From Denitrobaculum sp965232285 (GTDB taxonomy: Bacteria > Pseudomonadota > Alphaproteobacteria > Kiloniellales > Kiloniellaceae): 64,000 bases of DNA. The stretch lies in NCBI GenBank assembly GCA_965232285.1, contig CBDDPL010000004.1, forward strand, positions 4,774,001 through 4,838,000, written 5' to 3'. Every line of letters begins with the position of its first letter. Position 1 is the first letter of the stretch. Below are positions 16,360 to 25,892 of this stretch, piece by piece. The translations under genes were made by a program, and so were the position numbers. Below the pieces are notes generated by a model. It saw only the letters and a program-made list of their open reading frames with translations. It had not been told where the DNA came from and made no database searches.

Positions 16360-17421
16360 ATGGGCGCGATCCGGCTGGAAAAGGTCGAGAAATGGTTCGG
16401 TGACCTGCAGGTGATCAAAGGCGTCGACCTGCAGATCGAGGACGGTGAGTTCGTGATCTTCGTCGGTCCGTCGGGCTGCGGAAAATCCACCCTGCTGCGG
16501 CTGGTGTCCGGGCTGGAGGAAACCAGCCGCGGGGCGATCAAGATCGACGAACGCGATGTCACGGGCGAGCCTCCCTCGGGACGGGGACTGGCTATGGTCT
16601 TCCAGTCTTATGCGCTCTATCCGCATATGAGCGTGCGCGACAACATGGGCTTCGGCCTGAAGACCGCCGGCGCCCCGAAGGCCGAGATCAAGCAGAAGGT
16701 CGAGGCGGCTTCGAAAGTCCTCAAGCTCGACGACTATCTGGATCGCCGGCCGAAGGCCCTCTCCGGCGGCCAGCGGCAGCGCGTCGCCATCGGCCGCTCC
16801 ATCGTGCGCGAGCCCAGCGCCTTCCTCTTCGACGAGCCACTCTCCAATCTGGATGCCGCCCTGCGGGTGGACATGCGATTCGAGATCGCCAAGCTGCACC
16901 AGAGCCTGAAGGCCACCATGATCTACGTGACCCACGATCAGGTCGAAGCCATGACCCTGGCCGACAAGATCGTGGTGCTGCAGGCGGGCAAGATCGAACA
17001 GGTCGGCTCACCCCGCGAACTCTACGAACGGCCGGACAACCTCTTCGTCGCGCAGTTCATCGGCAGCCCCAAGATGAACGTCGTCCCCTGCTCCACGGAA
17101 GGCGACCGCTTCAAGCTGCCGGGCCAGGGTGACGGCGCCTTCCCGCGCGGCGCCGCAGACCGGACACCGGTCCAACTCGGCATCCGTCCCGAGCACATCG
17201 CGGTGGTGGCTCCGGTCGAGGGCCACTGCAGCGGCGAGGTCGAGGTCACCGAGTACCTGGGCGCAGACGTGATGCTTTACGTCAACTGCGGCGAACTCGG
17301 TGTGCTAACCGTTCGGCACGTCGGCGACATTGACGTACGCCCCGGACAGACCCTGGGCCTGCGCTTCGACGAAAACCGCCTGCACTTCTTCGACAGCGAC
17401 GAACAGGCGATCAGGAACTGA
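16360..17421 (+). CDS. ABC transporter ATPase, MalK/UgpC type
   Basis: A 353-residue cytoplasmic ATPase energising the two permeases. It shows Walker A (GPSGCGKST, near residue 37), the signature LSGGQRQRVAIGR and Walker B (AFLFDEPLSN), followed by the switch His (THD). The C-terminal about 110 residues form the regulatory OB-type domain (TOBE), as in MalK and UgpC. It is the last gene of the operon, 12 bases after the hydrolase gene. Its final 11 bases overlap the end of the convergent FAH-family gene. Confidence 0.93.
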   Translation: MGAIRLEKVEKWFGDLQVIKGVDLQIEDGEFVIFVGPSGCGKSTLLRLVSGLEETSRGAIKIDERDVTGEPPSGRGLAMVFQSYALYPHMSVRDNMGFGLKTAGAPKAEIKQKVEAASKVLKLDDYLDRRPKALSGGQRQRVAIGRSIVREPSAFLFDEPLSNLDAALRVDMRFEIAKLHQSLKATMIYVTHDQVEAMTLADKIVVLQAGKIEQVGSPRELYERPDNLFVAQFIGSPKMNVVPCSTEGDRFKLPGQGDGAFPRGAADRTPVQLGIRPEHIAVVAPVEGHCSGEVEVTEYLGADVMLYVNCGELGVLTVRHVGDIDVRPGQTLGLRFDENRLHFFDSDEQAIRN

Positions 17422-18595
17422 GCAATCCGCGCTTAGCGAGGTTGTGCATCAGAGCACCGGTCCCGAAACGCCAGGGCGGAAGCTGATCCGAGCGGTTGAC
17501 GTGATTGACCAGCGCCCCGAGCTTCGGTGTCGCGATCGTCACCCGGTCACCGACCTTGTGGGTAAAGCCTTCGCCGGGTTTATCCCGGTCGTCGGTGGGC
17601 GCGAACATGGTGCCCAGGAACAGCAGGAAGCCATCCGGATACTGGTGATGGGCGCCGATGGTCTGGGCCACGATGCTGGCCGGGTCGCGGCTGATCTTGC
17701 TCATGGAACTGACCGCTTCCAGGCGGTAGTTATCGGTGCCCTCAATGGTCATGGAGAGATCGGCGGCCCGCACGTCGTCCATTGAAAAGCCGCCGTCGAA
17801 GAGCCGCAGGAAAGGCCCGATGGCGCAGGAAGCGTTGTTGTCCTTGGCCTTGCCCAGCAGAAGCGCTGAACGGCCTTCGAAGTCCCGCAGATTGACGTCG
17901 TTGCCAAGGGTCGCGCCGACGATCTCGCCCCGGCTGTTGACCGCAAGCACCACCTCCGGCTCCGGATTGTTCCAGGTCGAGCCCGGATGCAGACCGACCT
18001 GCGCCCCAAAGCCCATGGAAGACATGGGCTGGCTCTTTGTGAAGACCTCGGCATCCGGCCCGATGCCGACTTCGAGATACTGGGACCAGGCGCCCTTTTC
18101 CAGCAGCACCGATTTGATCTGCGCAGCGCCTTCCGAGCCTGGCTCGATCTTGGAGAGATCGTCGCCGATAATCGCCGTGATCTCCTTGCGGATCGTCTCG
18201 GCCTTGCCCGCATCGCCGCGCGCCTGCTCCTCGATCACGCGCTCCAGCATGGAGGCAACAAAGGTAACCCCGGCGGCCTTCACAGCCTGCAGATCGCAGG
18301 GCGCCAGCAGATGCAGGCGGGACTCCGCCGGTGTTTCTTCCTGGCTGCCGGCCAGCGCGTCGTCCAGCGAGGCGATAACCCGAAGATCTTGCGCCGCCGC
18401 GAGCTTACCGGAAAGGTCATCGAGTTCCAGCAGCTCGCTCATGGTCGCCGCCAGGGGCGTCAGGTCGAGCAGCTCTCCCGCGCGCAGCAGGCAAAGCGTC
18501 GGTCCGGCGAGTGTCGGTTCCCAGACGCGCCCCACCAGCAAGGCAGAATCATGATCTTCAGGCAGGAGGCTGGAAACATCGATGTTGGAGGTCAT
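17411..18595 (-). CDS. fumarylacetoacetate hydrolase (FAH) family protein
   Basis: A 394-residue cytoplasmic enzyme with an FAH fold in the C-terminal two thirds; the metal ligands are likely the acidic residues in NNPEPEVVLAVN and the region of GNDVNLRDFEG. Long FAH proteins of this kind occur in non-phosphorylative pentose or sugar-acid pathways, where they act on 2-keto-3-deoxy sugar acids or their diketo derivatives. The lactonase gene upstream (27 bases, same strand) and the divergent IlvD/Edd dehydratase gene support such a pathway. The precise reaction (hydrolysis or dehydration) is not readable from sequence. Confidence 0.82.
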   Translation of the reverse strand: MTSNIDVSSLLPEDHDSALLVGRVWEPTLAGPTLCLLRAGELLDLTPLAATMSELLELDDLSGKLAAAQDLRVIASLDDALAGSQEETPAESRLHLLAPCDLQAVKAAGVTFVASMLERVIEEQARGDAGKAETIRKEITAIIGDDLSKIEPGSEGAAQIKSVLLEKGAWSQYLEVGIGPDAEVFTKSQPMSSMGFGAQVGLHPGSTWNNPEPEVVLAVNSRGEIVGATLGNDVNLRDFEGRSALLLGKAKDNNASCAIGPFLRLFDGGFSMDDVRAADLSMTIEGTDNYRLEAVSSMSKISRDPASIVAQTIGAHHQYPDGFLLFLGTMFAPTDDRDKPGEGFTHKVGDRVTIATPKLGALVNHVNRSDQLPPWRFGTGALMHNLAKRGLLSS

Positions 18596-18622
18596 AGGGT
18601 CGAAACTTTCTGTAAAGCGCCG

Positions 18623-19522
18623 TTATCCGGCATAGGGAATGTCCTGCAGGCCGCTGTTTTTCAGGCCGGCGGCGGCAAGATCACAAACGAAGAGACTACC
18701 GGCCTGCGGCTGGGCCGCGAGCTGCGCGTCGCTGAGGCCATCCCGCGCGGAGGTGATGAAGAGAGTTGTCAGATCGGGACCGCCGAAGCTGCAGCAGGTG
18801 ATGTTGCTGACCGGCAGCTCGACCCGCGCAACGACCGCACCCGCCGGGTCGTAGCAGGTCACGCGCGATCCGCCCCATTCGGCATTCCAGAGGTGATCCT
18901 GGGCGTCGACGGTAGAGCCGTCGGGTCGCCCGCCGCCCGGCGGCAGGGACGCGAAGAGGTTTCGATCACCCGGTCGGCCGGTCGCCGGGTCGTAGCTATA
19001 ACGGTAGATGTAGCGGTCCGAAGTGTCGGCGAAATACATGGTTGTACCGTCGCTGCTGAAGGCCAGCGAGTTGGTGCAGCCGACATCGGAAATCAGGGTC
19101 GCGAGCTGGCCGGCGCCGTCGTAGGAAATCACCGAAGAGAGAGGCCGCAGGCCCTGTTCATCCAGACCGCCGACAACAAAACGGCCCTGCCGGTCGCAGA
19201 CGCCGTCGTTCATGCGTGTGCTCGGTAAATCCGCTTCGAAACTCGTCAGGCGCGTGACCTCGCCGCTCTCGGGCTCGAAGCTGTGCAGGCCGCTTTCCAA
19301 CGCGACCAGCAGGCCGCCGGAACGACGAAAGGCGAAGGAACCGATGCGCTCCGGCAAATCCCAGGTTTCGCTGCTCCGGTCATCCAGCTTCAAGGCCCAA
19401 AGCTGCGCCCGCTGGATATCGACCCAGAAGAGCTTCTGCTGTTCGCTGTTCCAGCGGATGCCTTCGCCGAGTTGATTCCGGCAGTCCAGGAGGAGTTCCG
19501 CCTGTAGAATTTTCTCTGTCAC
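18623..19522 (-). CDS. SMP-30/gluconolactonase family sugar lactonase
   Basis: A 299-residue six-bladed propeller enzyme that opens aldonolactones to sugar acids with a divalent metal. Family residues are visible: Glu in NQLGEG near the N-terminus, the RMNDGVCD Asn, and Asp in PDGSTVDAQDHLW. I prefer the GTG at 19522, just before TEKILQAELLLDCRNQLGEG, because family members start here; an in-frame ATG at 19561 adds 13 residues. It lies upstream of the FAH-family gene in the same operon and supplies the acid for the IlvD/Edd dehydratase. Confidence 0.85.
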   Translation of the reverse strand: MTEKILQAELLLDCRNQLGEGIRWNSEQQKLFWVDIQRAQLWALKLDDRSSETWDLPERIGSFAFRRSGGLLVALESGLHSFEPESGEVTRLTSFEADLPSTRMNDGVCDRQGRFVVGGLDEQGLRPLSSVISYDGAGQLATLISDVGCTNSLAFSSDGTTMYFADTSDRYIYRYSYDPATGRPGDRNLFASLPPGGGRPDGSTVDAQDHLWNAEWGGSRVTCYDPAGAVVARVELPVSNITCCSFGGPDLTTLFITSARDGLSDAQLAAQPQAGSLFVCDLAAAGLKNSGLQDIPYAG

Positions 19523-19695
19523 GATCCGGAAAGGTCCTCTCACGATCCCTGAAATGGCCACGCGACAGAGCGCGTGACTTTGCTGGCGCCTTGGCCTATT
19601 TCTATTAGTAATACTTTTTACGACAACGACAAGATCCTGTCGATAGCCGCTTCCCGCGGCGGTCGCAGGTTCTCAACCAGCAGGAACTGTAGATC

Positions 19696-21492
19696 ATGTC
19701 GAAAAAGCCCGAAAACGGATCGGAACGCAAAGCGCTGCGCAGCGAAAAGTGGTTCAATATTGCCGGCGACCCGGGGATGACGGCGCTCTATCTGGAGCGC
19801 TACTTCAACTTCGGCCTGACGCCGGAGGAGCTGCAGTCAGGACGTCCGATCATCGGCATTGCCCAGACCGGCAGCGATCTCTCCCCCTGTAACCGCATCC
19901 ACGTGGATCTGGAAGCCCGCCTGCGCGACGGTATCCGCGATGCCGGCGGGGTGCCGCTGGTCTTTCCGGTACATCCGATCCAGGAGACCGGGCGGCGGCC
20001 GACCGCTTCGCTGGACCGGAACCTTGCCTATCTGGGCGCGGTCGAGGTCATGCACGGCTATCCCCTGGACGGCGTGATCCTGACCACCGGCTGCGACAAG
20101 ACCACGCCGGCCCTGCTGATGGCGGCGGCTACGGCCAACCTGCCGGCCATCGTTCTCTCCGGTGGCCCCATGCTGGACAGCTACCGGGACGGCAAACCGC
20201 AGATGGGCTCCGGCGCGATCGCCTGGGAATGCCGGCAGCGCTTCGCGGCCGGGACCATCACCGGTGAGGAATTTATCGACATCGTCGCCAGCGCCGCCCC
20301 CAGCCTGGGCCACTGCAACACCATGGGCACCGCTTCGACCATGAACTCCCTGGCCGAGGCTTTGGGCATGAGCCTCCCGGGCTGCGCCTCGATCCCCGCC
20401 CCCTACCGCGACCGGGCGCAGATGGCCTACCGCACCGGGCGGCGCATCGTCGACATGGTTCACGAAGAACTGACACCCGACAAGATCATGACCCGCGAGG
20501 CCTTCGAGAATGCAATCGCGGTCAACACCCTGATCGGCGGCTCAACCAACGCGCCGATCCATCTGGTCGCGGTCGCGCGTCACATGGGCGTCGAGCTGAA
20601 CGTGCGGGATTGGGAAACTCATGGCTTCGACCTGCCGCTGCTGGTCAACTGCCAGCCGGCTGGCGAGTACCTCGCCGAGAGCTACCACCGCGCCGGCGGC
20701 GTCCCCGCTGTCATCGCACGCCTGAAGGAGCTGGGCGGCCTGCGGGGTGAGGCCCTCTCCGTCAGCGGGCAGACCATGGCGGAGGCCTACGCGGAGGCCA
20801 AAGTGCTGGATGAGGACGTGATACGGCCCATAAGCAATCCCCTGAAACCGAAGGCAGGCTTCCGCGTTCTGTCCGGCAACCTGTTCGATTCCGGCATCAT
20901 GAAGACCAGCGTCATCAGCCCGGACTTCCGGGAGCGCTTCCTATCCAACCCTGAGGATCCGGAAGCCTTCGAATCCCGCGTCATCGTCTTCGAAGGCCCG
21001 GAAGACTATCACGACCGGATCAACGATCCGGAGCTTGAGATCGACGAGCACTGCACCCTGCTGATCCGCGGCGCCGGACCGATCGGCTATCCGGGCGCCG
21101 CCGAGGTGGTCAATATGCAGCCGCCGGACGATCTGATCAAAGCCGGCATCACCGCCCTGCCAACCATTGGCGATGGACGTCAGTCCGGCACCTCCGGCAG
21201 CCCCTCCATCCTGAATGTCTCGCCTGAATCCGCGTTGGGCGGCGGCATGGCCATCGTCATGACCGGGGATATCCTGCGCGTCGATCTGCGCAAGGGCCGG
21301 GTCGATATGATGATCTCCGACGAGGAGATCACCAGCCGCAAGGCCGCCTGGCAGCAGTCGATCCCGCCGCACCAGACCGGCTGGCAGGAGATCTACCGCT
21401 CCATGGTCGGCGACCTCTCGACGGGGATGTGTCTGGAACCGGCGACCAAGTACCATAAGGTGGTGGAGACCACGCCCAGGAACAACCACTGA
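19696..21492 (+). CDS. IlvD/Edd family sugar-acid dehydratase (xylonate/arabonate dehydratase type)
   Basis: A 598-residue iron-sulfur dehydratase that turns an aldonate into a 2-keto-3-deoxy acid. Cluster cysteines are C65 (SDLSPCNR), C133 (TTGCDKTTPA) and C207 (GHCNTMGTA), the pattern of sugar-acid rather than dihydroxyacid dehydratases. The length and the C-terminal GDGRQSGTSGSPSILN motif agree with xylonate/arabonate dehydratases. A ribosome site (AGGAA) precedes the ATG. It is divergent from the lactonase-FAH operon; together they make lactone to acid to keto-deoxy acid, fed by sugars from the adjoining ABC system. Confidence 0.88.
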   Translation: MSKKPENGSERKALRSEKWFNIAGDPGMTALYLERYFNFGLTPEELQSGRPIIGIAQTGSDLSPCNRIHVDLEARLRDGIRDAGGVPLVFPVHPIQETGRRPTASLDRNLAYLGAVEVMHGYPLDGVILTTGCDKTTPALLMAAATANLPAIVLSGGPMLDSYRDGKPQMGSGAIAWECRQRFAAGTITGEEFIDIVASAAPSLGHCNTMGTASTMNSLAEALGMSLPGCASIPAPYRDRAQMAYRTGRRIVDMVHEELTPDKIMTREAFENAIAVNTLIGGSTNAPIHLVAVARHMGVELNVRDWETHGFDLPLLVNCQPAGEYLAESYHRAGGVPAVIARLKELGGLRGEALSVSGQTMAEAYAEAKVLDEDVIRPISNPLKPKAGFRVLSGNLFDSGIMKTSVISPDFRERFLSNPEDPEAFESRVIVFEGPEDYHDRINDPELEIDEHCTLLIRGAGPIGYPGAAEVVNMQPPDDLIKAGITALPTIGDGRQSGTSGSPSILNVSPESALGGGMAIVMTGDILRVDLRKGRVDMMISDEEITSRKAAWQQSIPPHQTGWQEIYRSMVGDLSTGMCLEPATKYHKVVETTPRNNH

Positions 21493-21679
21493 GGCCGCCG
21501 ACCTTAGGCACGATATAAGGCACTTGCATGAGCTGCCGCCATAGAGCATCTTCTGTGGCGCGAGGTTGACGCACCCCCGTCCGCGGGAAGGGCCGCGCCC
21601 ACAACCACTTCATGACATATCGGGATTGTCCCCTTTTTGCCTGGTATTGCGGACGCAGGTAACAGCGAAGGGGGTTATC

Positions 21680-22996
21680 ATGCCCAAGGACTCGGCCCGG
21701 CCTGAACCGGTGTTTACGGACGATCAGGTTCGTCTCAACCTCGATCAGCAAAAAAAGCGCGCGAAAGAGCTGCAGCACGCCCTATCCACCGGCGAAACAG
21801 AGGCGTTGCAGCGCGCTTCCAAACATCATCCGCGCGCAAGCAAGCTTTCCACGCGTGAAATTGCGGGCGCCATCACGAAACTCAGCGACGCGCAGTTGAT
21901 CATAGCGCGCGAAATGGGTGTCGAGAGCTGGCCGAAGCTGCGCCAGCATATCGGTCAGCTCACAAAGGCAAGACATGATATCGCGGGCGGGGCGGAAGCG
22001 CCCGATGCCGACCGTCACACGGTTCACATTCGCTGTGGATCCGATATTCGCGAAGGCCTGATGACAGCCGGTTTCATCGGCAGCTTTGTCGAATTCGCGG
22101 ATCCCTATTGTCACGGACCCGTACCCGGCGGCGAAGACCTGGACAGCGTCCGGGCCGCGTTCGTTTCCAGCAGCTATGGCATCCCGATCGAGCGGGCACG
22201 TGCCCGCCAGGCGGAAGAAAACGCCGGTTTGTCGCGCGCTTGCACCGCCGAGCGGGTCGTCCTCTGGTTCGAGCACGACAGCTACGATCAATTGATCCTG
22301 GCCCGGCTTCTGGCGTTTTTCGCCGATCAGGGCGCACATCGCGGGACCCCGAAGACCATTGAGCTGATCTGTATCGACCGCTTCCCCGTAATCACCCGGT
22401 TCAACGGATTGGGGCAACTCTCGCCGGCCGCGCTGCGGATGCTCTGGTCGCAGCGCCAACCGGTCACGCGACCGATGCTCAGCCTCGGCTACCAGGTCTG
22501 GCAGGCGCTGCGGGAGAAGTCTCCAGAGACGCTGTTTAAAATTGCCGCGCGGGGAACGCCGGCCATACCGGAAATGGCGCCGGCTTTGTTGCGGCACCTA
22601 CAGGAACTGCCAGGCTACGATGACGGCCTTAGCCTGACAGAGCGCTTGACGTTGCAGATCCTCGCCGAAGCCCCTGTGACCGGTGCCGAGCTGTTTCGTA
22701 AGTTGCACCTGGAGGTCGAGCCGCTGCCCTATCTCGGAGATCTCATGTATTGGTCGTTTCTGCGTGATTTGAACAATGCCGGGAACCCTCCGATCCGGAT
22801 CGCCGCCGAAACCCGGCAACAGCCCTGGCCGGACAGACGACTTTCGCTCAATTCGCTTGGTGCTGAGCTTTTGAAGGAACATGCCGACTTTCAGGTTCTG
22901 GGGGCTGTACCGCGGTGGGTCGGCGGCGTGAAGATTTCAGCGGACTCCCCAGCCTGGCGATGGGATTCCCGCGCCGGCCGACCGGTTCTAAAATAG
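21680..22996 (+). CDS. DUF1835 domain-containing protein
   Basis: A 438-residue cytoplasmic protein. The ATG at 21680 follows a strong ribosome site (GGGGG), so the 38 codons upstream in the same frame are excluded. Residues 10-90 are a helical region of the kind found at the start of ankyrin-type bacterial proteins (AKELQHALSTGETEALQRA, LIIAREMGVESWPKLRQHI). From about residue 108 (VHIRCGSDIREGL) the DUF1835 domain begins, with FADPYCHGPVP and LWFEHDSYDQL. The function of DUF1835 is unknown. The gene is monocistronic and followed by a strong terminator. Confidence 0.75.
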   Translation: MPKDSARPEPVFTDDQVRLNLDQQKKRAKELQHALSTGETEALQRASKHHPRASKLSTREIAGAITKLSDAQLIIAREMGVESWPKLRQHIGQLTKARHDIAGGAEAPDADRHTVHIRCGSDIREGLMTAGFIGSFVEFADPYCHGPVPGGEDLDSVRAAFVSSSYGIPIERARARQAEENAGLSRACTAERVVLWFEHDSYDQLILARLLAFFADQGAHRGTPKTIELICIDRFPVITRFNGLGQLSPAALRMLWSQRQPVTRPMLSLGYQVWQALREKSPETLFKIAARGTPAIPEMAPALLRHLQELPGYDDGLSLTERLTLQILAEAPVTGAELFRKLHLEVEPLPYLGDLMYWSFLRDLNNAGNPPIRIAAETRQQPWPDRRLSLNSLGAELLKEHADFQVLGAVPRWVGGVKISADSPAWRWDSRAGRPVLK

Positions 22997-23009
22997 TTCG
23001 CAAAAGACT

Positions 23010-23037
23010 CCGGGTTCACTCACGCGAGTGAACCCGG
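23010..23037. terminator. bidirectional terminator between DUF1835 and chemoreceptor genes
   Basis: Perfect 12-bp stem (CCGGGTTCACTC with GAGTGAACCCGG) and a 4-base loop. It lies between two convergent genes, with CCTTTCTG after it on the plus strand. Confidence 0.75.
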
Positions 23038-23103
23038 CCTTTCTGCCCCAGTCTGCCGGAAGGCGGCGAACCGGGCTAAGTCTCGACGGCAATCCTGGTC
23101 AGA

Positions 23104-25821
23104 TCAGGTTCCGCTGCGCACGGTCTTGAGGAAGCTGCCGACCTCGTCATTCAGACTCTGCGCTTGACCTGAAAGCTCCTGTGCCGAATTCAGCACATGG
23201 GCCGCAAGCTGGCCGGTCTCGTCCGCCACTTCTGCAACCCGGACCATAGTTTCAGTCACTTCGCCAGTGCCGTTGGCTGCCGTCTGGGTGGAACGGGCGA
23301 TCTCGCTGGTGGAGGCCTCCTGCTCCTCGACGGCGGCCGTTACGGTCACCATGGTCTCGGTCATCTCGGCGATCAGATCGTTGATCTCCTTCACCGAAGT
23401 GACCGCTTCCGTGGTGCCGTTCTGGACCTCGGCGATCTGCTGGGTGATCTCCTCAGTCGCTTTGGCCGTCTGGCTCGCCAGGTTCTTGACTTCGCCGGCC
23501 ACGACCGCGAAGCCCTTGCCGGCATCTCCAGCCCGCGCCGCTTCGATGGTGGCGTTGAGGGCCAGCAGGTTGGTCTGTTCGGCAATCCCCTGGATCAGTT
23601 CTATCACCGAGCTGATCTTTTCCGAGGCATCGCTGAGCGACACCACAGCGTCGTTCGTGATCCGCGCCTTGTCGGACGCCGTTCGGGCTTTGTCGGTGGT
23701 CTGATTGATCGACGAACTGATCTCGCGAATGGCCGAGGTCAACTGGTCCGCCGCCGTCGCGACGGTCTGCACGCTGGCAGAAGTCTGCTCCGCGGTCGTA
23801 CGACCGCTGCCCGATGCTTCCTTCGTCTTATCGGCGGCATCGCTCATGGAGCCCGAATTGCCTTCCATACTCTGCGCGGAGGAAAGTAACTGATCCACGA
23901 TCCCCTTGACCGACTCTTCGAAGTTGTCCGCCATCTGGTTCATCGCCTGGCGGCGTTCCTCGACGGCACGTTTCTCCATCTCCTCCTGCTCGCTGCGCAT
24001 CCGCTCCATCTCGGCGGCATTATCCCGGAACACGACGAGGGCGTTGGCCATGTCGGTGATTTCGTCACGGCCCTTGGAGTCGATCTCGACCTTAAGGTTA
24101 CCCTTCGCAACTTCACCCATGCCACCGGCGAGACCGACGAGACGTCGCACGACCTGACGGGAGATAAGGAACCAACCGACCAGGACGCTGCAGGTCACGT
24201 TGAGCACCATCATCACGATCAGAACAAAACGGCTGCTCTCCATTGCTTCGCGCGCCGTTTCGCTGCCGGCCGAGGCGTCGACGCTGGCATCTGCGACCAC
24301 TTTGTCCACAGCCGTCTTGACGGCTTCGGAGAGCTTCCGTGCTTCGGAAAGCGATGCCGTCGCGGCCGTTTGCGCCCGCAGCAAGGCATCCCGCACGACA
24401 AAAATGCTCTGATCACCCGAGCCGATGACCTCAATGGCCATGATTGTCTCTTTCGCCTGGGTCTCCAGCTCTGTCCCCGTAAAATCATCCAGGGCCGTCA
24501 TGATGGTGTTCTTTGCCGAGGTATAGCGCTCCTGGATAGCACCCAAGGAGGCGACGTCGGGCGCACCCACCGCGGCACTCAACAGACCCGCGGCCAGGTT
24601 AACTTCAGCGCGCAGTTCGATCAGCGCCCGCAGTTCCGCGACATCCTTGTTCACGAAGTCCGAGATCGAGGACGTCAGCTCACTGGTCAGATCATCCCGG
24701 CCGATTTCCAGGTTGAACTCCGCATCATCGACCACAGGCTCAAGCACCTTCTCAAAGGTGTGGCTGACTTCCAGCAAAATCTCATCATGCTCTGCACGGT
24801 CCCGGTTCAGTTGCTGCAGTTCCGCGAAAGAAAGACTGCGCCTTTGAAGCCAGCGGCTGCGCAGTTCAAAAGCCGACTTCTCACCAGCGCCCAGCGCAAG
24901 AAGCTGCCCGGCAACCTTGACGACATTCGCGGCCTCATCCGTCTTGGGCAAACCGGCCGTGACGGTGTCGATGTAGGATTTAATCGCGGTAAAGCGCTCT
25001 TTCAGCGGGACCAGGGCGTCCAGAGTCTCGGCGGAACCGATCTGAATTTCCAGGCCGATCAACTGATGCCCCGCAGCTTTCAGCGCGAGCGCCGATTTCA
25101 GGAACTGGACCTGCTCACCGACCAGTTGGTCGATGACACTTCCGGCGCGCTCAGTCATTTCTTCGCTGGAGACCGCCAGTAGGAAGTTCTTGTCGTCGAC
25201 CACCGGCACCACGAAGTTCAGGAAGTTCTCGTGCGCGATCTGCAGGTTTCGATTGATTTCATCCGCCCGGCTCTGAAAGCCCTCGCGCTCTTCGACCCGC
25301 AGATTGAGGTTCTCGAGGGAGGAGCGCAGATCTTCCACCAGCGTCTTGAGTTCGGCACGGCGGTCCTCATCAAGGATACCCTGGCGCAACTCTTCGAGCG
25401 CGGTGAGCCGTTCCTCGATCACACGGTTCTCCGCGGCGCGCTCTTCTGCGGTTCGCGCGTTCAAAAGGGCAGGCGCGGTCGCAGCCAATGCAGCGCTCTC
25501 GGCAGACATGCCCATGGAATTCATGATCCCCGTCACAGAGGTCTGCGTCAGGGCGTCAAGCGTTGTGCGTACCCGCTCAAAGGTCAGCAGGGTCATGGAC
25601 GCCGCGACCAGCGTGATAAGGGTAATCGCACCCAGTGAAAGATAGAGTTTCTGGCCGATCCCGAACTTCTTGCCGGCTCCGGTTTCTTTCGAAGACACAG
25701 CCGCGGACTGCCCGCCTTCCGGCGCGGCGGTGCCGGTGTCTTCCTTGTCCGCTTTCGATTTGAACTTGCTCAGCCCCTGGCTCAAACCGTCCCTCACGGA
25801 CTCAAAAATTTTCGTTGTCAT
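23104..25821 (-). CDS. methyl-accepting chemotaxis protein with duplicated helical sensor region
   Basis: A 905-residue chemoreceptor. It has a polar 54-residue cytoplasmic head, TM1 at about 55-80, a long periplasmic helical region to 530, TM2 at 531-554, HAMP to about 610, and the signalling domain with its conserved tip (EQTNLLALNATIEAARAG). The periplasmic part contains two similar modules of about 155 residues (about 183-337 and 338-500): PVVDD recurs at 206 and 362, and further matches follow at the same register. The gene lies 71 bases after an orphan solute-binding protein gene with an attenuator hairpin between, suggesting that protein presents the ligand. Confidence 0.92.
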   Translation of the reverse strand: MTTKIFESVRDGLSQGLSKFKSKADKEDTGTAAPEGGQSAAVSSKETGAGKKFGIGQKLYLSLGAITLITLVAASMTLLTFERVRTTLDALTQTSVTGIMNSMGMSAESAALAATAPALLNARTAEERAAENRVIEERLTALEELRQGILDEDRRAELKTLVEDLRSSLENLNLRVEEREGFQSRADEINRNLQIAHENFLNFVVPVVDDKNFLLAVSSEEMTERAGSVIDQLVGEQVQFLKSALALKAAGHQLIGLEIQIGSAETLDALVPLKERFTAIKSYIDTVTAGLPKTDEAANVVKVAGQLLALGAGEKSAFELRSRWLQRRSLSFAELQQLNRDRAEHDEILLEVSHTFEKVLEPVVDDAEFNLEIGRDDLTSELTSSISDFVNKDVAELRALIELRAEVNLAAGLLSAAVGAPDVASLGAIQERYTSAKNTIMTALDDFTGTELETQAKETIMAIEVIGSGDQSIFVVRDALLRAQTAATASLSEARKLSEAVKTAVDKVVADASVDASAGSETAREAMESSRFVLIVMMVLNVTCSVLVGWFLISRQVVRRLVGLAGGMGEVAKGNLKVEIDSKGRDEITDMANALVVFRDNAAEMERMRSEQEEMEKRAVEERRQAMNQMADNFEESVKGIVDQLLSSAQSMEGNSGSMSDAADKTKEASGSGRTTAEQTSASVQTVATAADQLTSAIREISSSINQTTDKARTASDKARITNDAVVSLSDASEKISSVIELIQGIAEQTNLLALNATIEAARAGDAGKGFAVVAGEVKNLASQTAKATEEITQQIAEVQNGTTEAVTSVKEINDLIAEMTETMVTVTAAVEEQEASTSEIARSTQTAANGTGEVTETMVRVAEVADETGQLAAHVLNSAQELSGQAQSLNDEVGSFLKTVRSGT

Positions 25822-25846
25822 CCTGAAGCTCCACCTAACAAGAAAG

Positions 25847-25863
25847 CCGGCCCGGGCGGCCGG
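25847..25863 (-). terminator. attenuator hairpin between solute-binding protein and chemoreceptor genes
   Basis: On the minus strand, CCGGCC, a 5-base loop and GGCCGG, followed by CTTTCTT. It lies in the 71-base gap and would reduce read-through, giving more binding protein than receptor. Confidence 0.55.
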
Positions 25864-25892
25864 AAGGCCACCCGGACACAGCTTTGGTCTCT

